In this document: positions 56,597 to 64,000 of the stretch, piece after piece
Layout: each line of letters starts with the position of its first letter
Numbering within the stretch: the first letter of the stretch is position 1
NCBI GenBank assembly: GCA_963797835.1
Contig: CAWCRN010000026.1
Span: 248,001 to 312,000 of the forward strand
Length of the DNA stretch: 64,000 nt
Source: JBDTSW01 sp963797835
Lineage (GTDB): Bacteria; Actinomycetota; Thermoleophilia; Solirubrobacterales; 70-9
Direction of reading: 5' to 3'
Position numbers and translations under genes: made by a program
The notes under the pieces: generated by a model
What the model was told of the DNA's origin: nothing
The model's input: only the letters and a program-made list of their open reading frames with translations
Databases searched by the model: none

Positions 56597-57994
56597 CTAT
56601 GCGCCGCGGCGAGGGCGCTTGGGCCGGCGGGCCGGCGGGCCGGTGATCTTCTCCTCACCCTCGCGCTCGTCGATGGGCACGTAGTCGCGGTCGCGCTCGC
56701 CGGTGTAGATCTGGCGCGGACGGGCGATCTTCTGCTCGGGGTCGTCGTTCATCTCCATCCACTGCGAGACCCAGCCCGAAGTCCGCGGGATGGCGAAGAT
56801 CACGGTGAACATGTCGGTCGGGATCTCGAGCGCCTCGTAGATCATCCCCGAGTAGAAGTCGACGTTCGGGTAGAGCTTGCGCGACGTGAAGTACTCGTCG
56901 TCGAGCGCCCGCTTCTCGAGCTCGGTGGCGATCTCGACGAGGGGGTTGTACTCGGTCGCCTCGAGCACGCCGTCGAGGTGCTTCTTGATGATGCGCGCCC
57001 GCGGGTCGTAGTTCTTGTAGACACGATGGCCGAAGCCCATCAGGCGCTCCTCGCGGTTCTTGACGCCCTCGAGGAAGTCCGGGATGTTGGCCGGGTCCTC
57101 GATCCGGCGGAGCATCCGCAGCACCGCCTCGTTGGCGCCGCCGTGGAGTGGGCCGTAAAGCGCCGCCACGCCGGCGGCGATCGCCGAGTAGGGATCGACC
57201 TGGGAGGAGCCGACCGCGCGCACCGCCGCGGTCGAGCAGTTCTGCTCGTGATCGGCGTGGAGGATGAAGAGTACGTCCAGCGCCTTCGCCAGCCGCTCGT
57301 CGGGCTCGTACTTCATCTCGGTCTTCTTGAACATCATCGAGAGGAAGTTCTCGGGGTACGTGAGCTCGTTGTCCGGATAGACGTAGGGCAGCCCCATGTT
57401 GTGGCGGTAGGCGAACGCCGCCAGCGTCGGCATCTTGGCGATCATCCGGATCGCCGCCATGTAGCGCTCCTCGGAATCATCGATGTGCTTCGCGTCGGGG
57501 TAGAAGGTCGAGAGCGCGCCGACGCCCGAGAGCAGCATCCCCATCGGGTGGGCGTCGTAGCGGAACGTCTCGAGCAGGTGCTTGATGTCCTCGTGGACGA
57601 AGGTGTGGTGCGTGATGTCGTAGACCCACCGCTCGAGCTGGGGCTTCGTGGGCAGCTCGCCGAAGATCAGGAGGTAGGCGACCTCGAGGTAGGTGGAGTT
57701 CTCGCAGAGCTGCTCGATCGAGTAGCCGCGGTGCTGGAGGATCCCCTGCTCGCCGTCGATGTACGTGATCGCCGAGCGGCACGAGGCGGTGTTGGTGAAG
57801 GCCGGGTCGTAGGCCATCATCCCGAAGTCGTCCTCGTTCACCTTGATCTGGCGCAGGTCCATCGCCCGGATCGTGTCGTCGGTGATCTCGAGCTCGTAGC
57901 TTTGGCCGGTGCGGTTGTCGGTGACGGTGACGGTGTCCTCGCCGGCCGTCGCCACGCCGCCGCCGTCGTCCTGGGTCTGCTCTTCGGTCGCCAT
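56597..57994 (-). CDS. gltA: Citrate synthase
   Basis: Intact 465 residues. Catalytic His in LHADHEQNCSTAAVR and GPLHGGANEAVLRML, catalytic Asp in YPNVDFYSGMIYEAL; oxaloacetate-site GFGHRVYKNYDPRA. An acidic N-terminal extension (MATEEQTQDDGGG) and a basic C-terminal tail (RRPKRPRRGA) lie outside the fold. ATG at 57994 with AAGGAG upstream. TCA-cycle entry enzyme. Confidence 0.97.
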   Translation of the reverse strand: MATEEQTQDDGGGVATAGEDTVTVTDNRTGQSYELEITDDTIRAMDLRQIKVNEDDFGMMAYDPAFTNTASCRSAITYIDGEQGILQHRGYSIEQLCENSTYLEVAYLLIFGELPTKPQLERWVYDITHHTFVHEDIKHLLETFRYDAHPMGMLLSGVGALSTFYPDAKHIDDSEERYMAAIRMIAKMPTLAAFAYRHNMGLPYVYPDNELTYPENFLSMMFKKTEMKYEPDERLAKALDVLFILHADHEQNCSTAAVRAVGSSQVDPYSAIAAGVAALYGPLHGGANEAVLRMLRRIEDPANIPDFLEGVKNREERLMGFGHRVYKNYDPRARIIKKHLDGVLEATEYNPLVEIATELEKRALDDEYFTSRKLYPNVDFYSGMIYEALEIPTDMFTVIFAIPRTSGWVSQWMEMNDDPEQKIARPRQIYTGERDRDYVPIDEREGEEKITGPPARRPKRPRRGA

Positions 57995-58056
57995 CAGGTC
58001 TCCTTCACGCTCGCGCCCCGGGGCATTGTCTCAGTTGGGGGTGTGCGGGTGGCTAT

Positions 58057-58986
58057 TCAGCCGAACGCGGTCATACCGCGCAGCTCGCCGAGCCGCTCGT
58101 CGATCTCTGTGCGCTCGAGGCGCGCGACGCGCTCGGTGCCGAAGTCCTCGACGTTGAACGACGCGAGGACCGTGCCGTGGGCCATCGCCTGTCGCAGGGT
58201 CGCGTCGTCCAGGCGCAGGTGCCCGTCGTCGAGACGCTCGGCCCGACCGTCGAGGTAGCCCAGGAAGCCCCCGGCGAAGCTGTCGCCGGCCCCGGTGGGG
58301 TCGCGCACGTCCTCCAGTGGGAAGCCCGGGAGCGCGAAGAATCCGGTGGGGGTGAACATCGCGGCGCCGTACTCGCCCTGTTTCGCGATCACCACGCGGG
58401 GACCCAGCTCCATCACCGCCTTGGCGGCTCGCGCCAGGTTCGCCTCCTCGGTGAGCTGGCGGATCTCGGCATCGTTGATGAGCAGGCAGTCCACCTCACG
58501 GATCGCGGCGGTCAGCGAGTCGCGTGCCGTCTCGATCCAGAGATTCATCGAGTCGAGCGCCGCCAGCCGGGCGCCGTCGCACTGGGCGCGAACCTGCCGC
58601 TGGAGGTCCGGCTGGATGTTCGCCAGGAACAGCATCTCCGCCGCGCGCGAAGACTCCGAGAGCTTCGGCTCGAACTCCCCGAAGACGTTGAGCCTGGTCT
58701 CGTCGGTGTGGGCGATGTTGAGGTCGTAGTCGTAGTGGCCGCGCCAGAAGAACGTCTCGCCTCCGGGCACGAGCTCGATGTCCGCGACGTCGATGCCCCG
58801 GCTTCGCAGGAGCTCGAAGTGCTCCTCCGAGAAGTCGTCACCGACGGGCCCGACCACGTGGACATCTGTGAAGAACGCGGCGGCGAGCGCGAAGTGGACG
58901 GCCGATCCGCCCAGCATCCGCTCGCGCTCGCCGAAGGGCGTTCGCACCGAGTCGAAGGCGATTGATCCCACCACCGTGAGGGGCAC
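58057..58986 (-). CDS. PfkB-family carbohydrate kinase
   Basis: 309 residues. N-terminal GGSAVHFALAAAFFTDVHVV (sugar-binding GG), LLINDAEIRQL, and the C-terminal DPTGAGDSFAGGFLGYLDGR with the anion hole and catalytic Asp. Substrate could be ribose, a nucleoside or another sugar; cannot be told. GTG at 58986, 8 nt after CAGGAT, no ribosome site. Confidence 0.9.
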   Translation of the reverse strand: MPLTVVGSIAFDSVRTPFGERERMLGGSAVHFALAAAFFTDVHVVGPVGDDFSEEHFELLRSRGIDVADIELVPGGETFFWRGHYDYDLNIAHTDETRLNVFGEFEPKLSESSRAAEMLFLANIQPDLQRQVRAQCDGARLAALDSMNLWIETARDSLTAAIREVDCLLINDAEIRQLTEEANLARAAKAVMELGPRVVIAKQGEYGAAMFTPTGFFALPGFPLEDVRDPTGAGDSFAGGFLGYLDGRAERLDDGHLRLDDATLRQAMAHGTVLASFNVEDFGTERVARLERTEIDERLGELRGMTAFG

Positions 58987-59016
58987 GGCGGCGCATCCTG
59001 CCAGACTTGCCCATCC

Positions 59017-59964
59017 GTGAGAGCCATCCAAGTCAATGAGTTCGGCGGGCCCGAGGTGCTCGAGCTGGTCGAGTTGCCCGACCCGGAGGCAGCCGACGGC
59101 GTCGCCGTCGTCGATGTCGCGCGCGCGGGCATCAACTTCGCCGACACCCACGCCACCCGCGACGACTACCTTGCCAAGCAGTCGCTCCCGATGATCCCCG
59201 GCGGCGAGGTCGCGGGGCGCACTGCCGACGGACGCCGCGTCGCGGCGCTCCTCGCCGGCGGCGGTTACGCCGAGAAGGTCGCGGTCCCAGAGGCGTTCCT
59301 GATCCCCGTTCCGGACGCGGTCTCGGACGACGTGGCCGCGGGCCTCCTGCTCCAGGGCCTCACGGCGCACGCCCTCGTCCATCGCTGCGCCCGGCTGGAG
59401 GAGGGGGAGACGATCGTGGTCCAGGCGGCCGGAGGCGGCACCGGGACCCTTGCCGTGCAGCTGGCGAAGCGCGCCGGGGGCCGGGTGATCGCGCTCGCAT
59501 CGAGCGAGGACAAGCGGGCGCTGGCCGAGCGGCTCGGCGCCGATGCCACCGTCGACTCCCGCGCGGAAGACCTTGAGGCGGCGATCCTCGATGCGAACGG
59601 CGGCGAGCCCGTCAACGCCGTGCTCGAGATGAGCGGCGGCGCCACGTTCGAAGCCTGCCTTCGCACCCTCGCCCCGTTCGGGCGGATCGTCGCCTTCGGG
59701 ATCGCCTCGCGTGAGCCAAACCAGGTGGAGACCGGGCACCTGATGCGCCACTCGCGCGCGGTGATCGGCTTCTGGCTGATGCACCTGATCCCGCAGCGGG
59801 AGCTGGTCGCCTCGATGCTCGCCGACCTGTTCTCGGCCGTCGGGGCGGGCGAGCTGGAGGTGGTGGTGGGCGAGGTCTACCCGCTCTCGGAGGCACGCCG
59901 GGCGCACGAGGACCTCGCCGCGCGCCGTAGCCATGGGAAGCTCCTTTTGGACCCGACCGGCTGA
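59017..59964 (+). CDS. Zinc-type alcohol dehydrogenase/quinone oxidoreductase-like (MDR) protein
   Basis: 315 residues, medium-chain reductase without structural zinc: RAIQVNEFGGPEVLELVELP, AGINFADTHATRDDY, VVQAAGGGTGTLAVQLAKRA (NADPH-binding). Likely NADPH:quinone reductase type. GTG start, 9 nt after CAGACT, divergent from the kinase by 30 nt. Its stop overlaps the helicase ATG. Confidence 0.88.
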   Translation: MRAIQVNEFGGPEVLELVELPDPEAADGVAVVDVARAGINFADTHATRDDYLAKQSLPMIPGGEVAGRTADGRRVAALLAGGGYAEKVAVPEAFLIPVPDAVSDDVAAGLLLQGLTAHALVHRCARLEEGETIVVQAAGGGTGTLAVQLAKRAGGRVIALASSEDKRALAERLGADATVDSRAEDLEAAILDANGGEPVNAVLEMSGGATFEACLRTLAPFGRIVAFGIASREPNQVETGHLMRHSRAVIGFWLMHLIPQRELVASMLADLFSAVGAGELEVVVGEVYPLSEARRAHEDLAARRSHGKLLLDPTG

Positions 59965-61418
59965 TGGCAGCCTTCACCGACCTCGGGCTCAGCGACGGCC
60001 TGCTTCAGACTCTGAGCGAGCTGGGCTACGAGGATCCGACGCCGATCCAGGAGCAGGCGATCCCCGAGCTGCTCGCCGGCCACGACGTAATCGGCCAGGC
60101 CCAGACCGGCACCGGCAAGACGGCCGCGTTCGGACTGCCGCTGCTCGACTACCTCGACACCGACTCGAAGGAGACGCAGGCGCTGGTGTTGACCCCCACC
60201 CGCGAGCTCTGCATCCAGGTGACCCAGGCGCTCCGCGTCTACGCAGAACACCTGCCGATCGAAGTGCTGGCCGTGTTCGGGGGGCAGGCGGTGGCGACCC
60301 AGACCTCGCGCCTGCGTCTGGGCGCCCAGGTGGTGGTCTCGACCGTCGGACGCACGCTCGACCTGATCAACCGGGGCTCGCTGATCCTGAGCTCGGTCCG
60401 CTATGTCGTGCTCGACGAGGCCGACGAGATGCTCGACCTCGGCTTCATCGAGGACGTCGAGCGGATCTTGAAGCTGTGCCCGGCAGGCCGCCAGACGATG
60501 CTCTTCTCGGCCACGATGCCGCCGCCGATCGCGCGCCTCGCCGAGGCCTATATGTACGACCCGGTGACGATCAAGGTCACCCCCCAGCAGCTGACCGTCG
60601 ACGCGATCGAGCAGGCGTTCGTGGAGGTGCCGGCCAAGCAGAAGACCGACCGGCTGATCGACGTGCTGCGGGCGGAGGAGCCCGAGCAGGCGATCATCTT
60701 CTGCCGCACCAAGATCGGCACACGCAAGCTCGACGAGGCCCTCCAGCGGAAGGGGCTTCGCTCGAAGGCCCTTCACGGCGACCTTACCCAGGGCCAGCGC
60801 GACGGGGTGATGCTCGCCTTCAAGGCCCGGAACCTTCCCCTGCTCGTCGCGACCGATGTCGCCGCCCGCGGGCTCGACATCGAGCACGTCACGCACGTCA
60901 TCAACTACGACGTGCCCACCACGACGGAGCCCTACGTCCACCGCATCGGCCGGACGGGGCGGGTTGGCCGCACCGGGCGGGCGATCACGTTCGTCACCCC
61001 GGCGCAGCGCGAGGAGGTCGACCGGATCGAGCGCGAGGCGAAGACCGCCATCGGGGAATGGGAGCCGCCGGAGGAGCGCCTGGAGCACGCCCCGCGCCCG
61101 CGCAGGCGCGACCACGCCAAGACCGGCCAAGGCGACGGCAAGCCCCGCCCGCGCGAGAAGCTTCCCCCCGAGCCGGAGTCGGGGCACGCAAAGCTCTTCA
61201 TCAACCGCGGGCAGCGAAGCGGGATCTCCGAGGAGGACATCCAGTGGGCGCTGGTGGAGGGCGCGGTGGTGCCCGAGGACTCGGTCGGCGAGATCCGCGT
61301 GCTCGAGCGCTTCTCGTTCGTCGATCTCGCGGCAGAGCACGCCGAGCAGGCGCTGGAGCGGCTCGACGGCACCAAGCTCAAGGGCAAGCAGGTCCGCGTC
61401 GAGTACGCCAACCAGTAG
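59964..61418 (+). CDS. DEAD-box RNA helicase with C-terminal DbpA-like domain
   Basis: 484 residues. Q motif PTPIQEQAIP, motif I AQTGTGKTA, DEAD in VLDEADEML, SAT in LFSATMP, HRIGRTGR. Motif Ib reads STVGRT instead of the usual TPGR. A basic linker (RPRRRDHAKTGQGDGKPRPR) leads to a DbpA-type RNA-binding domain (KLFINRGQRSGISEEDIQWA to the end). Probable role in ribosome assembly or cold growth. Coupled to the upstream gene by ATGA. Confidence 0.94.
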   Translation: MAAFTDLGLSDGLLQTLSELGYEDPTPIQEQAIPELLAGHDVIGQAQTGTGKTAAFGLPLLDYLDTDSKETQALVLTPTRELCIQVTQALRVYAEHLPIEVLAVFGGQAVATQTSRLRLGAQVVVSTVGRTLDLINRGSLILSSVRYVVLDEADEMLDLGFIEDVERILKLCPAGRQTMLFSATMPPPIARLAEAYMYDPVTIKVTPQQLTVDAIEQAFVEVPAKQKTDRLIDVLRAEEPEQAIIFCRTKIGTRKLDEALQRKGLRSKALHGDLTQGQRDGVMLAFKARNLPLLVATDVAARGLDIEHVTHVINYDVPTTTEPYVHRIGRTGRVGRTGRAITFVTPAQREEVDRIEREAKTAIGEWEPPEERLEHAPRPRRRDHAKTGQGDGKPRPREKLPPEPESGHAKLFINRGQRSGISEEDIQWALVEGAVVPEDSVGEIRVLERFSFVDLAAEHAEQALERLDGTKLKGKQVRVEYANQ

Positions 61419-61424
61419 CAGCGC

Positions 61425-62417
61425 CTAGCTGGGGGCCGGGTCGCCCCTCGCCTCCTTGCCCTCCCGCACCAGGCCCTGCCAGTCCCCCGTCCGGAAGACG
61501 ATGCCGAGCGTGATGAAGGCCACCGCCAACGACCAGGCCGTCACGGCGATCTGCTGTCCGACCGAGTAGGCGAGGACGGCCACGCGCGAGGACCCCTCCA
61601 GCGTGGCCACCAGCAGGGCCTGCTGGGCACCCGCGCCGCCGGGCGTAAGCGGTAGGGCCCCGCTGATCGCCAGGACGCTCATGACGAGCAGGACGTTCTG
61701 GGCGGAACCGCCGATGTGGAAAGCCTCGAGGAAGAGCCAGAACGAGCCGAAGCGCAGGAACCAGGCGACAAGCTGCCAGGCCGCGACCTCGCGCAGGTAT
61801 CGCCGTGGCTCGCGCAGGATCGCGACCCCCTGCACGAGGCGCCGCCAGACGGCCTCGGCGCGTCGGGCCAGGACGGCGAACAGCACGATCGCCCCGATCC
61901 CGAGGAGGGTCACGGCCAGGAGCAGGAGGTCCGGGTTCGCCGCCCAGAACGAGATGTCGAAGGCGGGGAGCCGAGGCAGCTCCGGCGCCTCGGGAAGCAG
62001 GCCCTGGGTGATCGCGTAGACGAGCACCAGCAGCCCGATTCCGGAGTCGAACGGGGCGAGCACGGCGAACGACGAGATGATCGAGGGGTAGTTCGACTCG
62101 CGCACGCTTCGCTTCGCGAGCACGATCTTCACCGCGTCGCCGCCGCGGGCGGGGAGGATGCCGTTCAGGCCGGCGCCGACCAGAAAGGCGCCGACTACCC
62201 CCCGCTCGCTGACGCGGTCGCCGGGGTAGGCGGCCCGCAGAGCGTTCGCCCAGGCGTGCCCGCGGCAGAGCTGGAGCCCCAGCGAGAGGACCAGCGCGGC
62301 GGCGAGCCAGCCCCATCCGATCCCGGCGAGCCCCTCGAAGAAACGCTCGGCGGCGCGGCCGAAGGCGTCGATCTGCCTGCCCAGGTCGATCGCGGCGGCG
62401 GGCCCGGGGGCGAACAT
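61425..62417 (-). CDS. Lysylphosphatidylglycerol synthase TM-region / flippase-like (UPF0104) membrane protein
   Basis: 330 residues, about eight hydrophobic segments. GVVGAFLVGAGLNGILPARG followed by GDAVKIVLAKR is the family's loop; SGALPLTPGGAGAQQALLVA the second. No catalytic domain, so a flippase or carrier role for a lipid-linked molecule is likely. ATG at 62417, 7 nt after TACCTT. Convergent with the helicase. Confidence 0.82.
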   Translation of the reverse strand: MFAPGPAAAIDLGRQIDAFGRAAERFFEGLAGIGWGWLAAALVLSLGLQLCRGHAWANALRAAYPGDRVSERGVVGAFLVGAGLNGILPARGGDAVKIVLAKRSVRESNYPSIISSFAVLAPFDSGIGLLVLVYAITQGLLPEAPELPRLPAFDISFWAANPDLLLLAVTLLGIGAIVLFAVLARRAEAVWRRLVQGVAILREPRRYLREVAAWQLVAWFLRFGSFWLFLEAFHIGGSAQNVLLVMSVLAISGALPLTPGGAGAQQALLVATLEGSSRVAVLAYSVGQQIAVTAWSLAVAFITLGIVFRTGDWQGLVREGKEARGDPAPS

Positions 62418-62423
62418 CGCCCA

Positions 62424-62430
62424 TAAGGTA
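62424..62430. promoter_or_regulatory. Overlapping divergent -10 boxes
   Basis: TAAGGT (62424-62429, plus) and TACCTT (62430-62425, minus) overlap in the same seven bases. The minus one is 7 nt before its ATG (62417), the plus one 10 nt before its ATG (62440). RNA polymerase can use only one at a time. Confidence 0.6.
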
Positions 62431-62439
62431 GAGCGGCCG

Positions 62440-64000
62440 ATGGTCCTCGCGCCGATGCTGCTGGCCGCCGTGGCGGCCGGGATCTACCTCGCGGCTGACC
62501 CGGCGAGCGCAGATCTCGCCGCGCAGACGTTCCGCGCCGACCTCTACGCCGAGGGCGGATTCGCGGTCTGGAACAACGCCTGGTATTCCGGCCATCACCT
62601 CCCCGGCTACAGCCTGCTGTTCCCGCCGCTGGCGGCCTGGCTATCGCCCCAGCTCGTGGGTGCGATCTCGGCCGTCGCGTCGGCTGGCCTGTTCGGCGCC
62701 CTCGCACACCACCGGTTCGGGCCCCAGGCCCGGATCGGCGTGCTCTGGTTCGCATTCGCCACCGCGACGAACCTCCTCACCGGGCGCCTGACCTTCGCGC
62801 TGGGGCTGGCGGTCGCGCTGGCGGCGCTGCTCGCAGTGCAGCGCCGGCGGCCCGTCGTGGGCGCCGCGCTGGGCCTGCTCACCTCGTTCTCAAGCCCCGT
62901 GGCGGGGTTCTTCCTCGCGCTCGCCGGCGCCGCGGTGTGGATCGCGGAGCGGCGGGAACCGCGTCGCGGCGTCCGCGTGGCAGCCGTCGCGACCGCGCTG
63001 GCCGCCCTCGCCGGGATCGCGGCGCTGATCGTCGCCTTCCCGCTCGGCGGGGTCGAGCCATTCGTGGCGTCGGCCTTCTGGTACGTGCCGATCATCTGCG
63101 CGGTGGCGCTGGTCCTCATCCCCGGCGACGAGCGCGTCGTGCGCTGGGGCGTGGCGCTGTACGGCCTGGCCGCCGTCGTCCTCTTCCTCGTGGACAACGC
63201 CGTGGGGGGGAACATCACCCGCCTGGGCGCCCTGTTCGCCGGCCCGGTGCTGGCCCTCACCCTCGCCGGCCGCCGGCCCGTCGCGCTCGCGATCCTCGCG
63301 CTGCCGCTGCTGGCCTGGCAGTGGGGGCCCGCGATCCGCGACGTGTCCGACGCGGCCGGGGACCCGTCGGTCGAGCGGGCGTTCCACGCGCCCCTCGTCG
63401 AAGAGCTGGACAGCCTCACCGCCGGCGCTCCGGCCCGTGTTCACGTGCTCCCCACCCGCAACCGCTGGGAGGCGGTCCATGTTGCGCCCCACCACCCGCT
63501 TGCGCGCGGCTGGCTGCGGCAGGCGGAGTCGGACGACTTCGACCTGTTCGACGGCGGGGACCTCACCGAGGACGCTCACCTCGAGTGGCTCCGCGAGCGC
63601 GCGGTCTCCTATGTGGCCGTGCCCCTGGGCGTGGAGCTCGACTACCTCGCCGAGGACGAGGCGGCGTTGATCGAGGGCGGGCTGCCCTACCTCGACCCGG
63701 TGTGGGAGAACGAGGACTGGCGGCTCTACGCCGTGACCGCCGACGCGCCGCTCGTGTCCACGCCCGAGGCGCCGCTGGAGCCGGCCGCCGACGCGCGCCT
63801 GGCGGCCCTGGGTCCGGACTGGTTCGAGCTGACCGCCGACGAAGAGGGTTCGTACCTGGTGCGCATCCATTACACGCGCTACTGGCGGGTGGCCCAGGGA
63901 GACGCCTGCCTGGCCCGGGACGGAGACTGGACCGTGGTCGAGGTCGAGGCCGCCTCGGTGGTCAGGGTCGAGGCGAGCTTCGCGCTGGAGGCGCTCTTCG
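62440..64000 (+). CDS. Large integral membrane protein, C-terminus cut by window end
   Basis: At least 520 residues in one open frame running off the window. Starts MVLAPMLLAAVAAGIYLAAD, then FAVWNNAWYSGHHLPGYSLL, and about eight hydrophobic segments to residue 300 (VVLFLVDNAVGGNITRLGAL). The remaining part is soluble (ARVHVLPTRNRWEAVHVAPH, YLVRIHYTRYWRVAQGDACL). The layout resembles glycosyltransferase-like or '6-pyruvoyl-tetrahydropterin synthase-related' membrane proteins, but no catalytic motif is sure. Divergent from the flippase-like gene. Confidence 0.75.
   Translation, partial: MVLAPMLLAAVAAGIYLAADPASADLAAQTFRADLYAEGGFAVWNNAWYSGHHLPGYSLLFPPLAAWLSPQLVGAISAVASAGLFGALAHHRFGPQARIGVLWFAFATATNLLTGRLTFALGLAVALAALLAVQRRRPVVGAALGLLTSFSSPVAGFFLALAGAAVWIAERREPRRGVRVAAVATALAALAGIAALIVAFPLGGVEPFVASAFWYVPIICAVALVLIPGDERVVRWGVALYGLAAVVLFLVDNAVGGNITRLGALFAGPVLALTLAGRRPVALAILALPLLAWQWGPAIRDVSDAAGDPSVERAFHAPLVEELDSLTAGAPARVHVLPTRNRWEAVHVAPHHPLARGWLRQAESDDFDLFDGGDLTEDAHLEWLRERAVSYVAVPLGVELDYLAEDEAALIEGGLPYLDPVWENEDWRLYAVTADAPLVSTPEAPLEPAADARLAALGPDWFELTADEEGSYLVRIHYTRYWRVAQGDACLARDGDWTVVEVEAASVVRVEASFALEALF

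Overview
The window reads as chromosomal DNA of a high-GC actinobacterium, probably a deep-branching one of the class Thermoleophilia (Solirubrobacterales-like). This rests on very high GC, frequent GTG and TTG starts, a Kgd-type fused 2-oxoglutarate dehydrogenase, an NlpC/P60 hydrolase behind a c-di-AMP riboswitch, a DUF559/AbiEi gene of the kind abundant in this group, and many start codons 6-10 nt behind a TAnnnT box (leaderless style). I see no rRNA, tRNA, insertion sequence, CRISPR array or phage gene.

Quality note. About 30 otherwise well-conserved genes or gene segments are broken by single-base gains, with only about two apparent losses. Removing one base restores family-like protein and the expected length each time. 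I treat these as likely sequencing or assembly errors and annotate the genes across them, saying so in each entry.

Layout. (1) 1-8.3 kb and 19.6-33.6 kb form a polyamine island. It holds three spermidine/putrescine-type ABC importers (1-1533 minus and partial; 19580-23457 plus; 29531-33566 minus), a class III aminotransferase, a PucR regulator, a saccharopine-dehydrogenase-like protein, alanine dehydrogenase, succinate-semialdehyde dehydrogenase, agmatinase, an aminobutyraldehyde-type dehydrogenase, an FAD amine oxidase, and TetR and LysR regulators. Together these sketch agmatine -> putrescine -> aminobutanal -> GABA -> succinate semialdehyde -> succinate. (2) 8.4-18.2 kb is a CoA-thioester and oxygenase catabolic block: thioesterase, FAD oxidoreductase, 3-hydroxyacyl-CoA dehydrogenase, NDP-forming acyl-CoA synthetase, acyl-CoA dehydrogenase, a small unknown protein and two tandem Rieske oxygenases. 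An identical 18-bp operator sits before three of its transcription units.

(3) 33.7-42.3 kb holds azlCD, the riboswitch-controlled hydrolase, an SDR, aconitase, an AlkZ-like winged-helix protein and a DUF559/AbiEi gene bounded by two copies of a ~44-bp palindrome (a third copy lies at 29.5 kb). (4) 42.3-46.7 kb encodes one giant 2-oxoglutarate dehydrogenase polypeptide with two lipoyl domains, an E3-binding segment, the E2 core and E1. With aconitase and citrate synthase (56.6 kb), three TCA steps lie within about 20 kb.

(5) 47.3-54.3 kb pairs a fatty acyl-CoA reductase-like bifunctional SDR with an alkyl-DHAP-synthase-like flavoprotein, the two activities of an ether-lipid pathway, followed by a UbiA-family phosphoribosyltransferase-like protein and two acyl-CoA dehydrogenases. 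(6) 54.3-64 kb holds two small lineage proteins, a secreted beta-helix (CSLREA) protein, citrate synthase, a PfkB kinase, a quinone reductase-like protein, a DEAD-box helicase, a flippase-like membrane protein and a large membrane protein cut by the window end.
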